64,000 nt of DNA from a virus: the IMG/VR virus record IMGVR_UViG_3300043438_001998, positions 1 through 64,000 of that record; one strand, written 5' to 3'. The notes beneath the pieces were generated by a model, which saw nothing but the letters and a program-made list of their open reading frames with translations, had not been told where the DNA came from and did not search any database. Positions 25,617-36,087 of this stretch are shown here, one piece after another (the first letter of the stretch is position 1; each line of letters begins with the position of its first letter). The position numbers and the translations under genes are program-made.

Positions 25617-26050
25617 CAGATATCTCCTTGTTGTCTATTTTCCGATGAATGTACGTTAAACGTGCCGCCGGGATAACGGCTCATGAGTTTGTTTACATTT
25701 TCTTCAATTACCGCGTTGGGATCTAGGTTCAAGGCACGACATGCATTGACCCAGTACCACATGACGTCACCCAGTTCACGTTTCATATGGAACAAGCTTT
25801 CTTCCGTAAGTGGCTTACCTTGGAACAACATTTTCTTTGGAATTTCACAGAACTCGCCGGTCTCTGCTGCCAGTCCCAGCGCCGCAGTGATCAACAGTGG
25901 CACATTAACGTCTGGGCCGTGTGTGTCAGTCTCAAAATTAAAATTTCCATCCAGCTGATCTAGACGATCCATGAATGTGGTTAGGTCTTTGCTGGGTTCA
26001 CTGGTAACTGCACCAACAAACTCGCTGTAACGATTTAAATTTACGGTCAT
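25616..26050 (-). CDS. mazG: MazG-like nucleotide pyrophosphohydrolase
   Basis: The all-alpha NTP-PPase signature is present as GLAAETGEFCEIPKK (ExxE) and ELGDVMWYWVN (ExxD). The protein would hydrolyse nucleoside triphosphates or (p)ppGpp-related nucleotides, a common phage auxiliary activity. It heads the 26-17.5 kb operon, with a strong sigma70-like promoter at 26072-26100. Confidence 0.87.
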   Translation of the reverse strand: MTVNLNRYSEFVGAVTSEPSKDLTTFMDRLDQLDGNFNFETDTHGPDVNVPLLITAALGLAAETGEFCEIPKKMLFQGKPLTEESLFHMKRELGDVMWYWVNACRALNLDPNAVIEENVNKLMSRYPGGTFNVHSSENRQQGDI

Positions 26051-26071
26051 AAAAAACTCCTAGTTTGCATA

Positions 26072-26100
26072 ATTATACACTATGCCCATCTAGGAGTCAA
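26072..26100 (-). promoter_or_regulatory. Sigma70-like promoter with inverted repeat, head of metabolic operon
   Basis: Minus strand: TTGACT, 17-bp spacer, TATAAT. An inverted repeat ACTCCTAG...CTAGGAGT (26056-26098) brackets it and could be an operator. Confidence 0.75.
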
Positions 26101-26121
26101 TTATTTTGGATTAGATATTTG

Positions 26122-27306
26122 TTAAACGTTAAACCAACGTCCAACGGCGGCACTATACATTAGTTTAATTGAAACAGAACTAGTAATACTAGCTGAATTT
26201 GCCCAAGTATTGGCCAATCCATAAACTGAAGTTACACCAGGAGTCATGTTTGAAACAAAACAACTGGTAATTGCTGTCATTGTTGTAAATTGTAATTCTC
26301 TACCATCTTCAACTGAATTAGGTAGTGTAATAAACAAGTTGGCTACAGTTCCAGTAGGACTTGCGTTAGCAATAAATCTGTTGTAATCTACGTTTGCACG
26401 AAGATTCTGCCCAGTAACTACGTTGGCCAAGAAATAATCTGGGTTAATAATTCCGCCATTGGTAATTAAATTACCATTAACAAAAATGTTACCGGCCACA
26501 CCAACACCGCCCGCAACTACCAGTGCACCAGTAGTAGTACTGGTTGAGCCTACATTTGAGCGTACTACAACGTTGCTACCAGTAGTGTCGTTGATGGCCG
26601 AACCCAATGATACATTGCTTGCAATGGTTGAATTGTAAGTTGAAACAGTTAATCCATCTAATGTTAAATTACCAGTGATACTCATGCCTGACAGATCAAT
26701 GTCTCTGTTTCTAATTAGATCCTTGATACCAATTGTGGTGCCACCATCAACTGTGAAGAATTCAAAAAGATAGTCTGTGTTGTTGGCGATTTCTGCACTG
26801 CTAAAGGTTATAATTGGTGGACTGGTACCTGCCAACCCAGCAATTGAATCTGGATCGCCTAAAGTACATGCAGTTGGTAACGTCAATGTATAACTGGCGT
26901 TTGTGTTGTTGACCCACAGCTTGATGCTTGCATACTGATTGCTGGTATTGGTAGGAAAGCTAAATGCAAGAGTGGTTGATCCGCTCATGGTAATTTTTTG
27001 GAAATTGCCATTTGTAAAATTAACTGTAACACTGCCACTCGCACTACCTATGTTGTTGTAGTTTTGTCTCCAGGCAGATAAGCTTGGGTTACTAATGGTG
27101 TTTCCGGAGAAATCATTGTCTAATACTGTATTGGTCAATGCACTCTTCAAGACTGCTTTGTTCTGCAGATCCTCAACTTCGGCTTTGACATATACTAAAT
27201 TGTTTCGAATATTGGTAAAATTGTCACGAAAACCTTGACTGTCATTGTCTTGGCCTGCAACAGGATATGTACCATCAATATTATTTGGATTTACTTGGCT
27301 TGTCAT
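26122..27306 (-). CDS. Tail fibre or virion adhesin protein
   Basis: The 394-residue protein begins with a phage-fibre-type N-terminus (NNIDGTYPVAGQDNDSQGF, FRDNFTNIRNNL) and contains TGALVVAGGVGVAGNIFVNG, a glycine-rich strand repeat shared with the fibre at 30846-33053. The C-terminus is strand-rich and ends RWFNV. A trimeric beta-structured appendage is expected. Confidence 0.75.
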   Translation of the reverse strand: MTSQVNPNNIDGTYPVAGQDNDSQGFRDNFTNIRNNLVYVKAEVEDLQNKAVLKSALTNTVLDNDFSGNTISNPSLSAWRQNYNNIGSASGSVTVNFTNGNFQKITMSGSTTLAFSFPTNTSNQYASIKLWVNNTNASYTLTLPTACTLGDPDSIAGLAGTSPPIITFSSAEIANNTDYLFEFFTVDGGTTIGIKDLIRNRDIDLSGMSITGNLTLDGLTVSTYNSTIASNVSLGSAINDTTGSNVVVRSNVGSTSTTTGALVVAGGVGVAGNIFVNGNLITNGGIINPDYFLANVVTGQNLRANVDYNRFIANASPTGTVANLFITLPNSVEDGRELQFTTMTAITSCFVSNMTPGVTSVYGLANTWANSASITSSVSIKLMYSAAVGRWFNV

Positions 27307-30300
27307 TTATACGAATACTCCATTTTGTGGGAACTTGATATATTTATCCTTACTTTCGGGTTTGATATATTTGTCTCTATTGGTACTAAACGCTGTTCCA
27401 CCGCGTATACCACGACGACCTGCTTGAATGTCTTTTTCACGTACACAGCAACTACCACCGTCAAATGTGGTTTCTGCTGTTCTAATTGTGGTAGCAGTTG
27501 GTATAAAGTACGGAACTGAACCAAAATCTCCAGTGGTATAGCTCAATATACTGGCCGGATAACTCTTACCTGTTCTAATAGACACTGACTGATTAAACAA
27601 CACTTCGGACACAAATACCAGTTGAAGTTCGCTGTTGTCGCCTTGATCAAATCGACTGTAATATAGATCCGGACTTTCACTGTCAAACCCAACGTTGTCG
27701 TCGTCAAATCCCAAGACTGGCAGTGCTCTAAACACCATTCTCCATAATCCGCTTCTAAGGTTAACAGTTGATGTCTGACTAATTTTATCTAAATAGCCTG
27801 GAATTACAGTGCCGTCACTGTAGACCCATCCATCGTAATCTTCACCCGCAAATCCAAATTGTGTTTTAAAAATAATTACTTCGTTGTTTAGGAAACTGTA
27901 TACTCCGTCAATCCATAAATTATCTCTTACCACAGTCAACAAAGAACCATCAATGGTGTTAAAGGATTGACTCACTGCATAGTCTGCCTTGGCTTCGCCA
28001 ATGATTCTAATTTCTGCATTGATGTCAGAATTGACATCGTTTGACAAATAAAGTTGATCGTTGACAACATTAGTTACCACGGTATTGGCTGGTATTTCGC
28101 TGGCAGCGTCTCTACTTTCAACCACCCACCCAAGACCAACTACAACACTGTCGGGTATACTGATCACGTTAGAATTAGTAACAGCTTGGGTCACAGTTGT
28201 TATTACAATATCTCCACTGGATTCATTGGTATACTTGTCAAAGGTAGTGTCTCTACTTGGCTCAAATTGTCCTGTTGTGGGATCATAAAAGGTTGAAAGA
28301 TAATTGTCCCATTGATATCTGTCGGCTATAAAAGTAAAATTGCCTGAGTTTTCTTCTAGACTTTTTTGCAATCTATATTTGATCAGTTTAGAAGAGCCAA
28401 CTTTGACATAGGCCAAAATAATAGCTCGGGTCAATCCCAACACTAGCCCGTTTTCTTGAACACTGGTCATCCACTTGGGCAATGCGCCACGATTGGTGTA
28501 CCCAACAGTGTTTTCGAATCTGGTCTGCATGTTGTTAAAACTGTTGGGATAGATTGTTTTGTATTCAGTACCATTAAAATAAAATCCATACTGAACATCC
28601 AGTGCTGTTGATATTTCTGGGCCAATGGTATTGTATGCTTGATTGTCCTGGGCATCTACATAGACCACTTCGTATACTGGTACACCTTGAGGATCTTTGG
28701 CCACGGCCGTTTTTAATGTGCCAAAATTAATAACTTTATTGTAATGATTGTACTGTATCGCGTCTACAAAAGTGGCAGCTGCCGATGGACTTAGGCCTGG
28801 CAGGAATAAGAATTTAAATGACTTTGCAACACCAAAGTTTGGATCATCAGGTCTATAGATCAAGTTTGGTGGGAACACAGACACATCTGTGGTAATGGCC
28901 TTTAACAAGTTACGTTGTTCTATAGATGGCAGTGATTTCAAGTAAACATTTTCGTAAGGGGCCAAATTGTATGGTACGACCTTGACAGTAAAAGTTTTTT
29001 TACTAGATATAGATTTGTCAATGGCTTCGGCCTTGACAGTAAACGAACTCAGTTGGTCAAATGTGGTTGCTCCGCCATCAACTGCAGTTGAAATAGAATT
29101 GGATGTGGTACTAACAACCTTGGTTACGGTGATATTGGTAAATGTTAACAGTGTGCCTTGGCTGACATAAATGGCTGGACGAACTTCAATGGTGTTGCTG
29201 TCTACAATGGCAGATATTTTACAACCGGATGTTACCCCAGGCCCTTGCACCAACATTCCTACTTCTAAGTCTGTGGTTGACACAATGTTTAATTTTGCCG
29301 AGGTTCCATCCAGGGAAAAATATCTAAATGTGGTTCTTCCGGTGAATCTGCCAGATCTTAAAAATTTTAAACCTTGTGGCGTTTTACGATAGTTTTCAAA
29401 TACTATGGTATAATCTAGCTCTTTGCCCAGGGTGTTATAAGCATCAACATAAAGTTCGCTGATTGCTCCGTTATCCATTTCTCCTAGATCTGCAGGCGAA
29501 GTCCAGATGATCTCTTCGTTTAATGTTCGTTTGACTGTGATGCTAAACGTAATTTCATCGCTGGCCAGACCTGGTTGCAGTGTGCGATATGCACGAATTT
29601 TAAATTCGTAAGTATTGGTCTCGGCAGTAAACGTTGGATCTTGCTGCGGTGTAGGCAACGTTCCTATTGCCCAGCCAGTGTCTGAGTTGATAGACAGGCC
29701 TATAGGCAAGCCAAATGCACCTTGATCAAACAACAAGGTATCAAAGCCATAATTTACTTCAATAAACGTTACTTCTATATTGTTTGTTGCACCAGGAACT
29801 GCAGACACAAAGGTCAATTGGTCGCCTGTCACAGTATAACCTGTTGTGGCAGTCAATAGTACGGTGTCAAGCCGGACAGTAATTCTTCCAGCATTTAAAG
29901 GAGTTTGATTCAGAGTGTAAGGACCAGCTGTACCGTTGCCGACAAATTCTTGAACCTGGAGGTCTTCATTGAGATCAAGGTCGTCCATGCCACTAAAGGC
30001 CAATTCGTCAATGGACCAAGAAATGTCTGCATCTTCGGGGTCAAATGCTAAAAATCTATAAGCAAAGGTGGAGCCTGATACCAATGTTGGTAAACTGTCC
30101 GGAGCATTGAGTATGATAGGCCGATATTTGTCATCTGCGTCAATTGATATAAATGTATTGTTAATAAAAGTGAGATCATTGTCTGACGTGAAACTGCTCT
30201 TGCTCACAACCAGGATTCTAACATTCAGTGTGTCAAATTTAATACCATCGCTGACCTGCAATGTAAAATTGTAGTACCTGTCACGACTTTTAATCAATGG

Positions 30301-30846
30301 ATCGTAGATCTCGTAATCAACTGGAACAGCATCAAAACCCAGTAGATCAGGATTGGCAGCAATAATGTCAACAAATCCAGACAGTCTACCTGCTGTGGAC
30401 AAGCTGGTACCCGGCGGTAATTGCCCGTCTACGATTTTCCATTCTATTGTGCCTGTAGAGCTTTCGTTGGCCGCTTCAAATTGGTAATCTAGATAAGTAC
30501 CGTCAAACCATGCACCTACTAGGGTGTTATCTAATAATATCTGTGGACCAGTTACATTGCTGACAGTGACAGCAAAAGATCTGTCTGCCACTACTCCGTC
30601 GGGATTGGTGGCTCGTACCACAAAGGCAGATATTTCATTTTTTTGATATTGATCTGTGATTGACGGAGTACCTTGCAGCCTTCCGTCCCTGGTCAGATAC
30701 ATGCCGCCAGGCAATTGACCACTCAAGAAACTGTAGAATAGTTCTTGCTCGGCACTGTCAACAGCCACAAGCTGGTAAGAGTAATATTGTAACTCCGGGA
30801 TCACTCCCACTGTTCCGGACTTAGTTGACCAAGATACCACGCTCAT
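27307..30846 (-). CDS. Large virion adhesin with Ig-like (He_PIG-type) domains
   Basis: This 1179-residue protein has repeated Ig-like units with the typical LPGGMYLTRDGRLQGTP and LPPGTSLSTAGRLSGF motifs (putative Ig, He_PIG type) separated by cadherin-like strands such as AFVVRATNPDGVV. The C-terminal 120 residues are Arg/Lys/Gly-rich. Extended extracellular binding structure. It overlaps the downstream fibre by one or two bases, so the four fibre genes are one operon. Confidence 0.8.
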   Translation of the reverse strand: MSVVSWSTKSGTVGVIPELQYYSYQLVAVDSAEQELFYSFLSGQLPGGMYLTRDGRLQGTPSITDQYQKNEISAFVVRATNPDGVVADRSFAVTVSNVTGPQILLDNTLVGAWFDGTYLDYQFEAANESSTGTIEWKIVDGQLPPGTSLSTAGRLSGFVDIIAANPDLLGFDAVPVDYEIYDPLIKSRDRYYNFTLQVSDGIKFDTLNVRILVVSKSSFTSDNDLTFINNTFISIDADDKYRPIILNAPDSLPTLVSGSTFAYRFLAFDPEDADISWSIDELAFSGMDDLDLNEDLQVQEFVGNGTAGPYTLNQTPLNAGRITVRLDTVLLTATTGYTVTGDQLTFVSAVPGATNNIEVTFIEVNYGFDTLLFDQGAFGLPIGLSINSDTGWAIGTLPTPQQDPTFTAETNTYEFKIRAYRTLQPGLASDEITFSITVKRTLNEEIIWTSPADLGEMDNGAISELYVDAYNTLGKELDYTIVFENYRKTPQGLKFLRSGRFTGRTTFRYFSLDGTSAKLNIVSTTDLEVGMLVQGPGVTSGCKISAIVDSNTIEVRPAIYVSQGTLLTFTNITVTKVVSTTSNSISTAVDGGATTFDQLSSFTVKAEAIDKSISSKKTFTVKVVPYNLAPYENVYLKSLPSIEQRNLLKAITTDVSVFPPNLIYRPDDPNFGVAKSFKFLFLPGLSPSAAATFVDAIQYNHYNKVINFGTLKTAVAKDPQGVPVYEVVYVDAQDNQAYNTIGPEISTALDVQYGFYFNGTEYKTIYPNSFNNMQTRFENTVGYTNRGALPKWMTSVQENGLVLGLTRAIILAYVKVGSSKLIKYRLQKSLEENSGNFTFIADRYQWDNYLSTFYDPTTGQFEPSRDTTFDKYTNESSGDIVITTVTQAVTNSNVISIPDSVVVGLGWVVESRDAASEIPANTVVTNVVNDQLYLSNDVNSDINAEIRIIGEAKADYAVSQSFNTIDGSLLTVVRDNLWIDGVYSFLNNEVIIFKTQFGFAGEDYDGWVYSDGTVIPGYLDKISQTSTVNLRSGLWRMVFRALPVLGFDDDNVGFDSESPDLYYSRFDQGDNSELQLVFVSEVLFNQSVSIRTGKSYPASILSYTTGDFGSVPYFIPTATTIRTAETTFDGGSCCVREKDIQAGRRGIRGGTAFSTNRDKYIKPESKDKYIKFPQNGVFV

Positions 30847-33053
30847 TATAGGATCACTGCCTCAATTATGTTTGTGCCGTTGTTGGTGTTTACTTCAAGA
30901 CTCTTGGCAAAAATTCTAACACCAAATCCAGTGTCTGAGCCAACACTTCTGGCATAGCCTGGAGTGGTTGAGGTCACCAGCAAATCACCTTTGGCCACTG
31001 GTCCGGAAACTCTAACTAATACTCGGCCTCTCAAGGCCACTGGCAATCCACTCACAGCAGCATTCATAAGATATGCTGGATTGGCACTGATTACACCAGC
31101 CACACGATGATCGGCAAATTCATTTGTGACTGTAATTTCGGCATCACCGCCAAATACCACCACAGTACCAATTTCGTAGTTATCATCTGCTACATAGTTT
31201 TCTGCCAAGTCAGCATATTGTGCCTGAGTTGACACGCCGTACAGCGTACCCCACCAGTTGGTAGTAGATCCTAAGTCCTGGGTAGTGTTAGCGCTGGGTA
31301 TAATCCATCCTGCTGTGTAAACATTTCCGGTTATGCCAGCGCCACCTTTGATAATCAATGCACCAGTAGAATCTGATGTTGCAGAAGCAGTATTGCTCAC
31401 AATCACTGCACCGTTTGATACTATCCTAAGTCCAGCTGCATAATCAGCCCACGGCGTAATAGTTAAGTTTGCATTGTTGCTACCACCGTTGCCTGAAAAA
31501 TAAATTAACGAATCACCAATTCTTGTAGACGGATTGTATGCACCGGCAGAAGCATTTGCAACAAAACTAAAAAATCCAGTGCTGTTATACAATGACAAAT
31601 CAGGTGAACTGCTTGATACTGCCGATGAGTTAGTTATTTTTACCGCACCTGTCGCATCAATGGACTTGCCAGCACTACCGCCAATGTACAAATTACCAGT
31701 AGCAACACTGATACCACCAGTCACTTGTACTGCACCAGTTGTGGTGCTAGTGGCCTTGGTATTATTTCCAAATTGCGTTACAGCGTCGCCACCAATCCTG
31801 ACAGTGGTTGCGGTTGTATTGAATAATTCACCAACTGCGGTAGTGGTCGTCACAGCAGCAGCAGTGCCGGTATTAATAGCAATGTTTGCAGTGGTTGTTA
31901 ATACACCAGCCAAGGTCATTGCACCGCTAAAGTCTGTGTCGAATGCCCAAATCTTACTATAACGAGTGCTAGTACTAGAACCAATTGTGTAGGTCAGATT
32001 TGTTTCTGGTACAATGTTTCTGGAATTAATTTGTCCTTGGACTGAAAGCCCAGTTAATGTGCCCAGGCTGGTGATGTATGGTTGTGCAGCAGTAAAAATA
32101 TTACCCTGCACGTTGGCACGTACATTGCCACCAATGTTGGCCTGAAGATTACCAGCCCAGACGTTACCTGCAACACCAATGCCGCCTTTGACCGTTACAG
32201 CACCAGTCACTGCAGATGTAGATTGTGTAGTATCGTTAAAGATAGTGGCCAACCCAATGGTGCCACCATCAAATGCTTGTGCAGCAGTTTGTACCGGACT
32301 GCCGTTGATATAAATGGTATCTGCACCGGCAAAGTTCATGTTGCCAATATGGTATCCAGTAATTGCAAGGTTACCAATGTTGGCAAAAGTGGAAACAACA
32401 TTGCCTGCTACATACAGGTTACCAGCAACACTGGCTCCACCTGATACCTTTAATGCACCGGTCACGTTGCTGATTGACGATGTGGTGTTACTGAGCAATA
32501 AAGATCCAAACTGCACATTGCCTGGAGTACCAGCGGTGATAATGTTCGCTGAATCGGTTATGTCATCAAGATAAACCAAACTTCTAGTGGAGTTCTGCCA
32601 TCCCAGGAATGACTTGAACTCGGCTCCTTCGTAATATTGCCATTCAAGTCCGATGTCTTTGGCGTCGTCAGTGACCAATGGTGTAGCAGAATAGTGTATT
32701 TGTAAAATTGGCGAACTGGAATTTTGCGAGGTTTGGGCCAGCTGAGTCCCGGACACTGTCAAGTTACCAAAGATTGTAACATTACCAAAAATTAATGCGC
32801 CGTTACTTTGGACTGTTAAGTTGCCTGCACTAGTGATAGTATTGGACACAATTGAGTTGGCATTTACCCAGGTGTTTGAATAGATGTATCCTGCAGTGAC
32901 GCTGACTGCACTGATAATACTAGATTGTGTTCCAGCAAACAATCCACCGTTGATAAAGTCAAAATTGTCATTGACTGTGTCAAAGGCATTCCTGATTACA
33001 TCGCCGGTACCGTCATTTGCTGTTGCTCCTGTATTAATTAAATTAATTGCCAT
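30846..33053 (-). CDS. Tail fibre protein with C-terminal processing-type domain
   Basis: N-terminus MAINLINTGATANDGTGD and INDNF-like helix match the attachment end of myoviral fibres. Several glycine-rich repeats of the form TGA(L/V)xVxGG follow. The C-terminal domain YADLAENYVADDNYEIGTVV through VALRGRVLVRVSGPVAKGD resembles the Peptidase_G2 / autoproteolytic fibre ends found in cyanophages. It may self-process after folding. Confidence 0.78.
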   Translation of the reverse strand: MAINLINTGATANDGTGDVIRNAFDTVNDNFDFINGGLFAGTQSSIISAVSVTAGYIYSNTWVNANSIVSNTITSAGNLTVQSNGALIFGNVTIFGNLTVSGTQLAQTSQNSSSPILQIHYSATPLVTDDAKDIGLEWQYYEGAEFKSFLGWQNSTRSLVYLDDITDSANIITAGTPGNVQFGSLLLSNTTSSISNVTGALKVSGGASVAGNLYVAGNVVSTFANIGNLAITGYHIGNMNFAGADTIYINGSPVQTAAQAFDGGTIGLATIFNDTTQSTSAVTGAVTVKGGIGVAGNVWAGNLQANIGGNVRANVQGNIFTAAQPYITSLGTLTGLSVQGQINSRNIVPETNLTYTIGSSTSTRYSKIWAFDTDFSGAMTLAGVLTTTANIAINTGTAAAVTTTTAVGELFNTTATTVRIGGDAVTQFGNNTKATSTTTGAVQVTGGISVATGNLYIGGSAGKSIDATGAVKITNSSAVSSSSPDLSLYNSTGFFSFVANASAGAYNPSTRIGDSLIYFSGNGGSNNANLTITPWADYAAGLRIVSNGAVIVSNTASATSDSTGALIIKGGAGITGNVYTAGWIIPSANTTQDLGSTTNWWGTLYGVSTQAQYADLAENYVADDNYEIGTVVVFGGDAEITVTNEFADHRVAGVISANPAYLMNAAVSGLPVALRGRVLVRVSGPVAKGDLLVTSTTPGYARSVGSDTGFGVRIFAKSLEVNTNNGTNIIEAVIL

Positions 33054-33073
33054 GTTTTATCCATTTTACTTAT

Positions 33074-35707
33074 TTAACCACCCAACAACTTCAATCTTTC
33101 TGCCAGCTGATCCAATGCATTGCCTATAGTACTCACGTTGCTAGTCCAATTTTGGTAATTGCCCATGGTGTATCCAACTGCGCCTAAACTGATATTACCT
33201 ATATTGGCATCAAGCACAGGGATAGTAATACTAACAATATTACCTATATTGGCATCAAGCACAGGGATAGTAATACTAACGATATTACCTATATTGGCAT
33301 CAATGGTAGGAATAGTAACACTAACAATATTACCTATATTGGCATCTAGTCCTTGAACACTTGACGCTCCGTTATTATAAAAAACATCACCAACAGTGAA
33401 AATGCCCTGAGCAGCAACGTAAAAAGGACCATCTTTAGTCAGACCTGCTACAGAAGTGTTAGCGACAAACCATACATTGCCGTCGGTCCTAATAGCGGCA
33501 TTACCACCTATTACAGTCAAGTATCCGTCGTGTGCATATTCGGCTGTGCCAGTGTCACCAGCCGGCACAACAAAATTGCCGGACCAGTTACTGGAATTCA
33601 TTCCAATGTTTAAATAATTTGCAGTATCACTGCCATCATCGGCTGTGATCACAATGTCGCCCGAAGCGTCAGCTCCAGAATTGGTGTTTTGTACCACCAA
33701 TTGATAATAGCCGTTGACATTACCAGTAAACACACCGGCCTGATTAGGATACACAATTGGGGACGGCGCACCAACTATTAACGATCCAGTGGCTGTGATA
33801 TTTGCATTAGCTGTAATATTTTCTGCCTGTACATTGCCGTTAAAAATTTGTCCGGAAATATTTGCAGAGTAGGTCTGTAAGGTTAGTATATCTGCAGTGT
33901 TTAAACCGGTATCATAAAGAAGCGTACTTATATTGGATTGTTGAGTGGCTGCATTTGCAGTTAACGTGGTGATACTGGCTGCCTGGGTTGCTGCGTTTGC
34001 AGTCAACGTGGTGATGTTTGTAGTAGCAGTACCTAGGTTTGCATCAATTGTTGTCAACGATGTTGCCTGGGCTGCTGCATTGGCAATCAAGGTGTTTAAT
34101 ATACCCGACTGTGATCCTGCGTTTGCATACAGAGCATCAATATCCAATGCTTGGGCTGCAGCATTTGCAGTCAACGTGGTAAGTGTAGTTGCCTGGGTTG
34201 CTGCGTTTGCATACAGAGCATCAATATCCAATGCTTGGGCTGCAGCATTTGCAGTCAACGTGGTAAGTGTAGTTGCCTGGGCGGCTGCGTTTGCAGTCAA
34301 CGTGGTGATGCTGGTTGCTTGAGTGGCTGCATTTGCAGTCAATGTAGATGCTTGTGTTGCCGCGTTTGTCCGTAAACTATCAATATCTAATGCCTGGGCT
34401 GCTGCGTTTGCAGTCAACGTGGTTAATGTAGATGCTTGTGTTGCTGCATTTGCAGTCAACGTGGTGATGCTGGCTGCCTGTGTTGCTGCATTTGCAGTTA
34501 ATGCATCAATTGCTAACGCTTGTGTTGCTGCGTTTGCAGTCAACGTGGTAAGTGTAGTTGCCTGGGTCGCTGCATTTGCAGTCAATGTTGATAAGTTTGC
34601 GTACTGGGCGGCTGCGTTTGCATACAGAGCATCAATTTCTAATGTCTGACTGGCTGCGTTTGCAGTCAACGTGGTAAGTGTAGTTGCCTGGGCGGCTGCG
34701 TTTGCAATCAATGTGGTAAGCGTAGTTGCCTGAGCTGCTGCATTACTGAATAACGTAGTAATGTTGGCTGATAATATGCCAATGTCAGCAGCCTGGGCTG
34801 CTGCGTTTGCAGTCAATGTGTTTAGTGTACCCGACTGTGATCCTGCATTAGATAACAGGCTGTTAATATCCAATGCTTGACTGGCTGCATTAGATTGTAA
34901 TAAAGATATTGCAACATTAGCTGCAGACACATTGGCCCGTAAGGCCACCATCTCTGTAGATTGGCTTGCTGCATTGGCAATCAAGGTGTTTAATGTGCTG
35001 CCTTGCGTTCCTGCATTGGCTTGTAACGCAACTATATCACTAGTCTGACTAGCTGCATTGGCCGTTAAAGTGGTCAACGTGGTAGCCTGACTGGCAGCAT
35101 TTGACAACAAAGAGGATATGTTGGCAGACTGAGTAGCTGCATTGGCAACCAGGGTGTTTAGTGTAACTGCCTGACTGGCAGCGTTTGCCTGTAATACCGC
35201 AATAGCAGCGTTGGCAGCAGTGATGTTTGCATTGATTACTGTCAAGTTTGAAGCAATTGCAGAATTTGATAATGCGCTAGTGATGCTGGAATCAACATAA
35301 GTCACATTGGCTTTGACACTGACCAGGCTGTTTATCTGGGTAGCCTGAGCAGCAGAATTGCTTTCAAGTGTGGTTATTCTTGCTGAATGATTACTTATAA
35401 CTGCATTAGCAGCGGCAACATTTGCATTAATTGAGTTGTATGTTGCGCCCGACACATTGGCTATATTTGCAGCAATTGCAGCATTTACATAGGCTTTACT
35501 AACGCCGCCAGTAATATCATTTACAGTTAGTACTACATTTCCAACACGTCCGGCTACAGAATGTACCAATACATTAGCGGCCGTAACTTCAACGTTGCCG
35601 CTGTAAAGTTCGGTGAAATTATCATTAATTTTTGTAAATGCAACACGTAAGTCGTCGCCAGTTCCGTCACTAGCCGAGGTACCTACTTCAACAGTTTGTT
35701 TTGCCAT
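33074..35707 (-). CDS. Long tail-fibre shaft protein with TANAAxQA repeats
   Basis: An 877-residue protein. The N-terminus (MAKQTVEVGTSASDGTGDD) is a fibre attachment domain. Residues about 150-560 hold about 30 copies of a 14-residue unit (two heptads, for example TANAATQATTLTTL), expected to form a trimeric coiled-coil shaft. Near the C-terminus a 15-residue IGNIVSITIPVLDAN unit repeats. The promoter-like CATAAATACC is 20 bp upstream. Confidence 0.82.
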   Translation of the reverse strand: MAKQTVEVGTSASDGTGDDLRVAFTKINDNFTELYSGNVEVTAANVLVHSVAGRVGNVVLTVNDITGGVSKAYVNAAIAANIANVSGATYNSINANVAAANAVISNHSARITTLESNSAAQATQINSLVSVKANVTYVDSSITSALSNSAIASNLTVINANITAANAAIAVLQANAASQAVTLNTLVANAATQSANISSLLSNAASQATTLTTLTANAASQTSDIVALQANAGTQGSTLNTLIANAASQSTEMVALRANVSAANVAISLLQSNAASQALDINSLLSNAGSQSGTLNTLTANAAAQAADIGILSANITTLFSNAAAQATTLTTLIANAAAQATTLTTLTANAASQTLEIDALYANAAAQYANLSTLTANAATQATTLTTLTANAATQALAIDALTANAATQAASITTLTANAATQASTLTTLTANAAAQALDIDSLRTNAATQASTLTANAATQATSITTLTANAAAQATTLTTLTANAAAQALDIDALYANAATQATTLTTLTANAAAQALDIDALYANAGSQSGILNTLIANAAAQATSLTTIDANLGTATTNITTLTANAATQAASITTLTANAATQQSNISTLLYDTGLNTADILTLQTYSANISGQIFNGNVQAENITANANITATGSLIVGAPSPIVYPNQAGVFTGNVNGYYQLVVQNTNSGADASGDIVITADDGSDTANYLNIGMNSSNWSGNFVVPAGDTGTAEYAHDGYLTVIGGNAAIRTDGNVWFVANTSVAGLTKDGPFYVAAQGIFTVGDVFYNNGASSVQGLDANIGNIVSVTIPTIDANIGNIVSITIPVLDANIGNIVSITIPVLDANIGNISLGAVGYTMGNYQNWTSNVSTIGNALDQLAERLKLLGG
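33193..33352 (-). repeat. 45-bp tandem repeat in fibre gene
   Basis: The sequence cctatattggcat recurs at 33198, 33243, 33288 and 33333, an exact 45-bp period coding a 15-residue repeat. The frame is preserved, so units can be gained or lost. Confidence 0.85.
33930..35200 (-). repeat. 42-bp degenerate coding repeats (fibre shaft)
   Basis: About 30 imperfect 42-bp copies built on gctgcgtttgcagtcaacg-type sequence encode the 14-residue shaft unit. Several blocks are near-identical, compatible with recent duplication or recombination. Confidence 0.8.
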
Positions 35708-35724
35708 AAATCATCCTTGTACAA

Positions 35725-35734
35725 GGTATTTATG
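35725..35734 (-). promoter_or_regulatory. T4-late-like promoter element (CATAAATACC) for fibre gene
   Basis: Minus-strand CATAAATACC lies about 20 bp upstream of the 33074-35707 fibre start. Confidence 0.45.
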
Positions 35735-35763
35735 GCTTTTGTAGAGATTGGTTGTTTGGGCAA

Positions 35764-36087
35764 CTACACGCTGAAGCTGCTGCCGCATCCGCATGAAGTT
35801 ACAGCCTGGGGATTGTCAATGACAAAACTGGCCCCCATTGTGTCTTCTTTGTAATTGACTTTGGCATTTTGTAGGTATTGCGCACTCATGCTGTCAACCA
35901 GCAAAGATACGCCATCAAAGTCCATGGTAAAATCATCCTCGCCGGTTTCTTCGTCAAAGGTGAACCCATATTGCATACCTGAGCATCCGCCGCCCTGCAC
36001 AAATACACGCAGTTTAAGATTGGGATTATCTTCTTCTGCAATCAGTTGTTTGATCTTGCTCACTGCACTTTCGTTTAGTTCTATCAT
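35764..36087 (-). CDS. A-type Fe-S cluster carrier (IscA/ErpA-like)
   Basis: Start chosen at ATG 36087 overlapping the SOD stop (ATGA). The protein has the three conserved Cys: one in [11 protein letters not shown] and two in the terminal CGCGSSF. It is 107 residues, typical for IscA/ErpA/SufA. It would carry or insert Fe-S clusters into apoproteins, and could serve the four radical SAM enzymes in this genome. Confidence 0.92.
   Translation of the reverse strand: MIELNESAVSKIKQLIAEEDNPNLKLRVFVQGGGCSGMQYGFTFDEETGEDDFTMDFDGVSLLVDSMSAQYLQNAKVNYKEDTMGASFVIDNPQAVTSCGCGSSFSV

Noticed and set aside
33159-34649. Long plus-strand frames opposite the fibre gene (Ala/Val-rich)
   Set aside because: They are antisense shadows of the 42-bp and 45-bp repeats; no ribosome binding sites and repetitive composition mirrors the coding strand.
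33193-35200. CRISPR-like array
   Set aside because: The repeats have no unique spacers and are in frame in a fibre gene.
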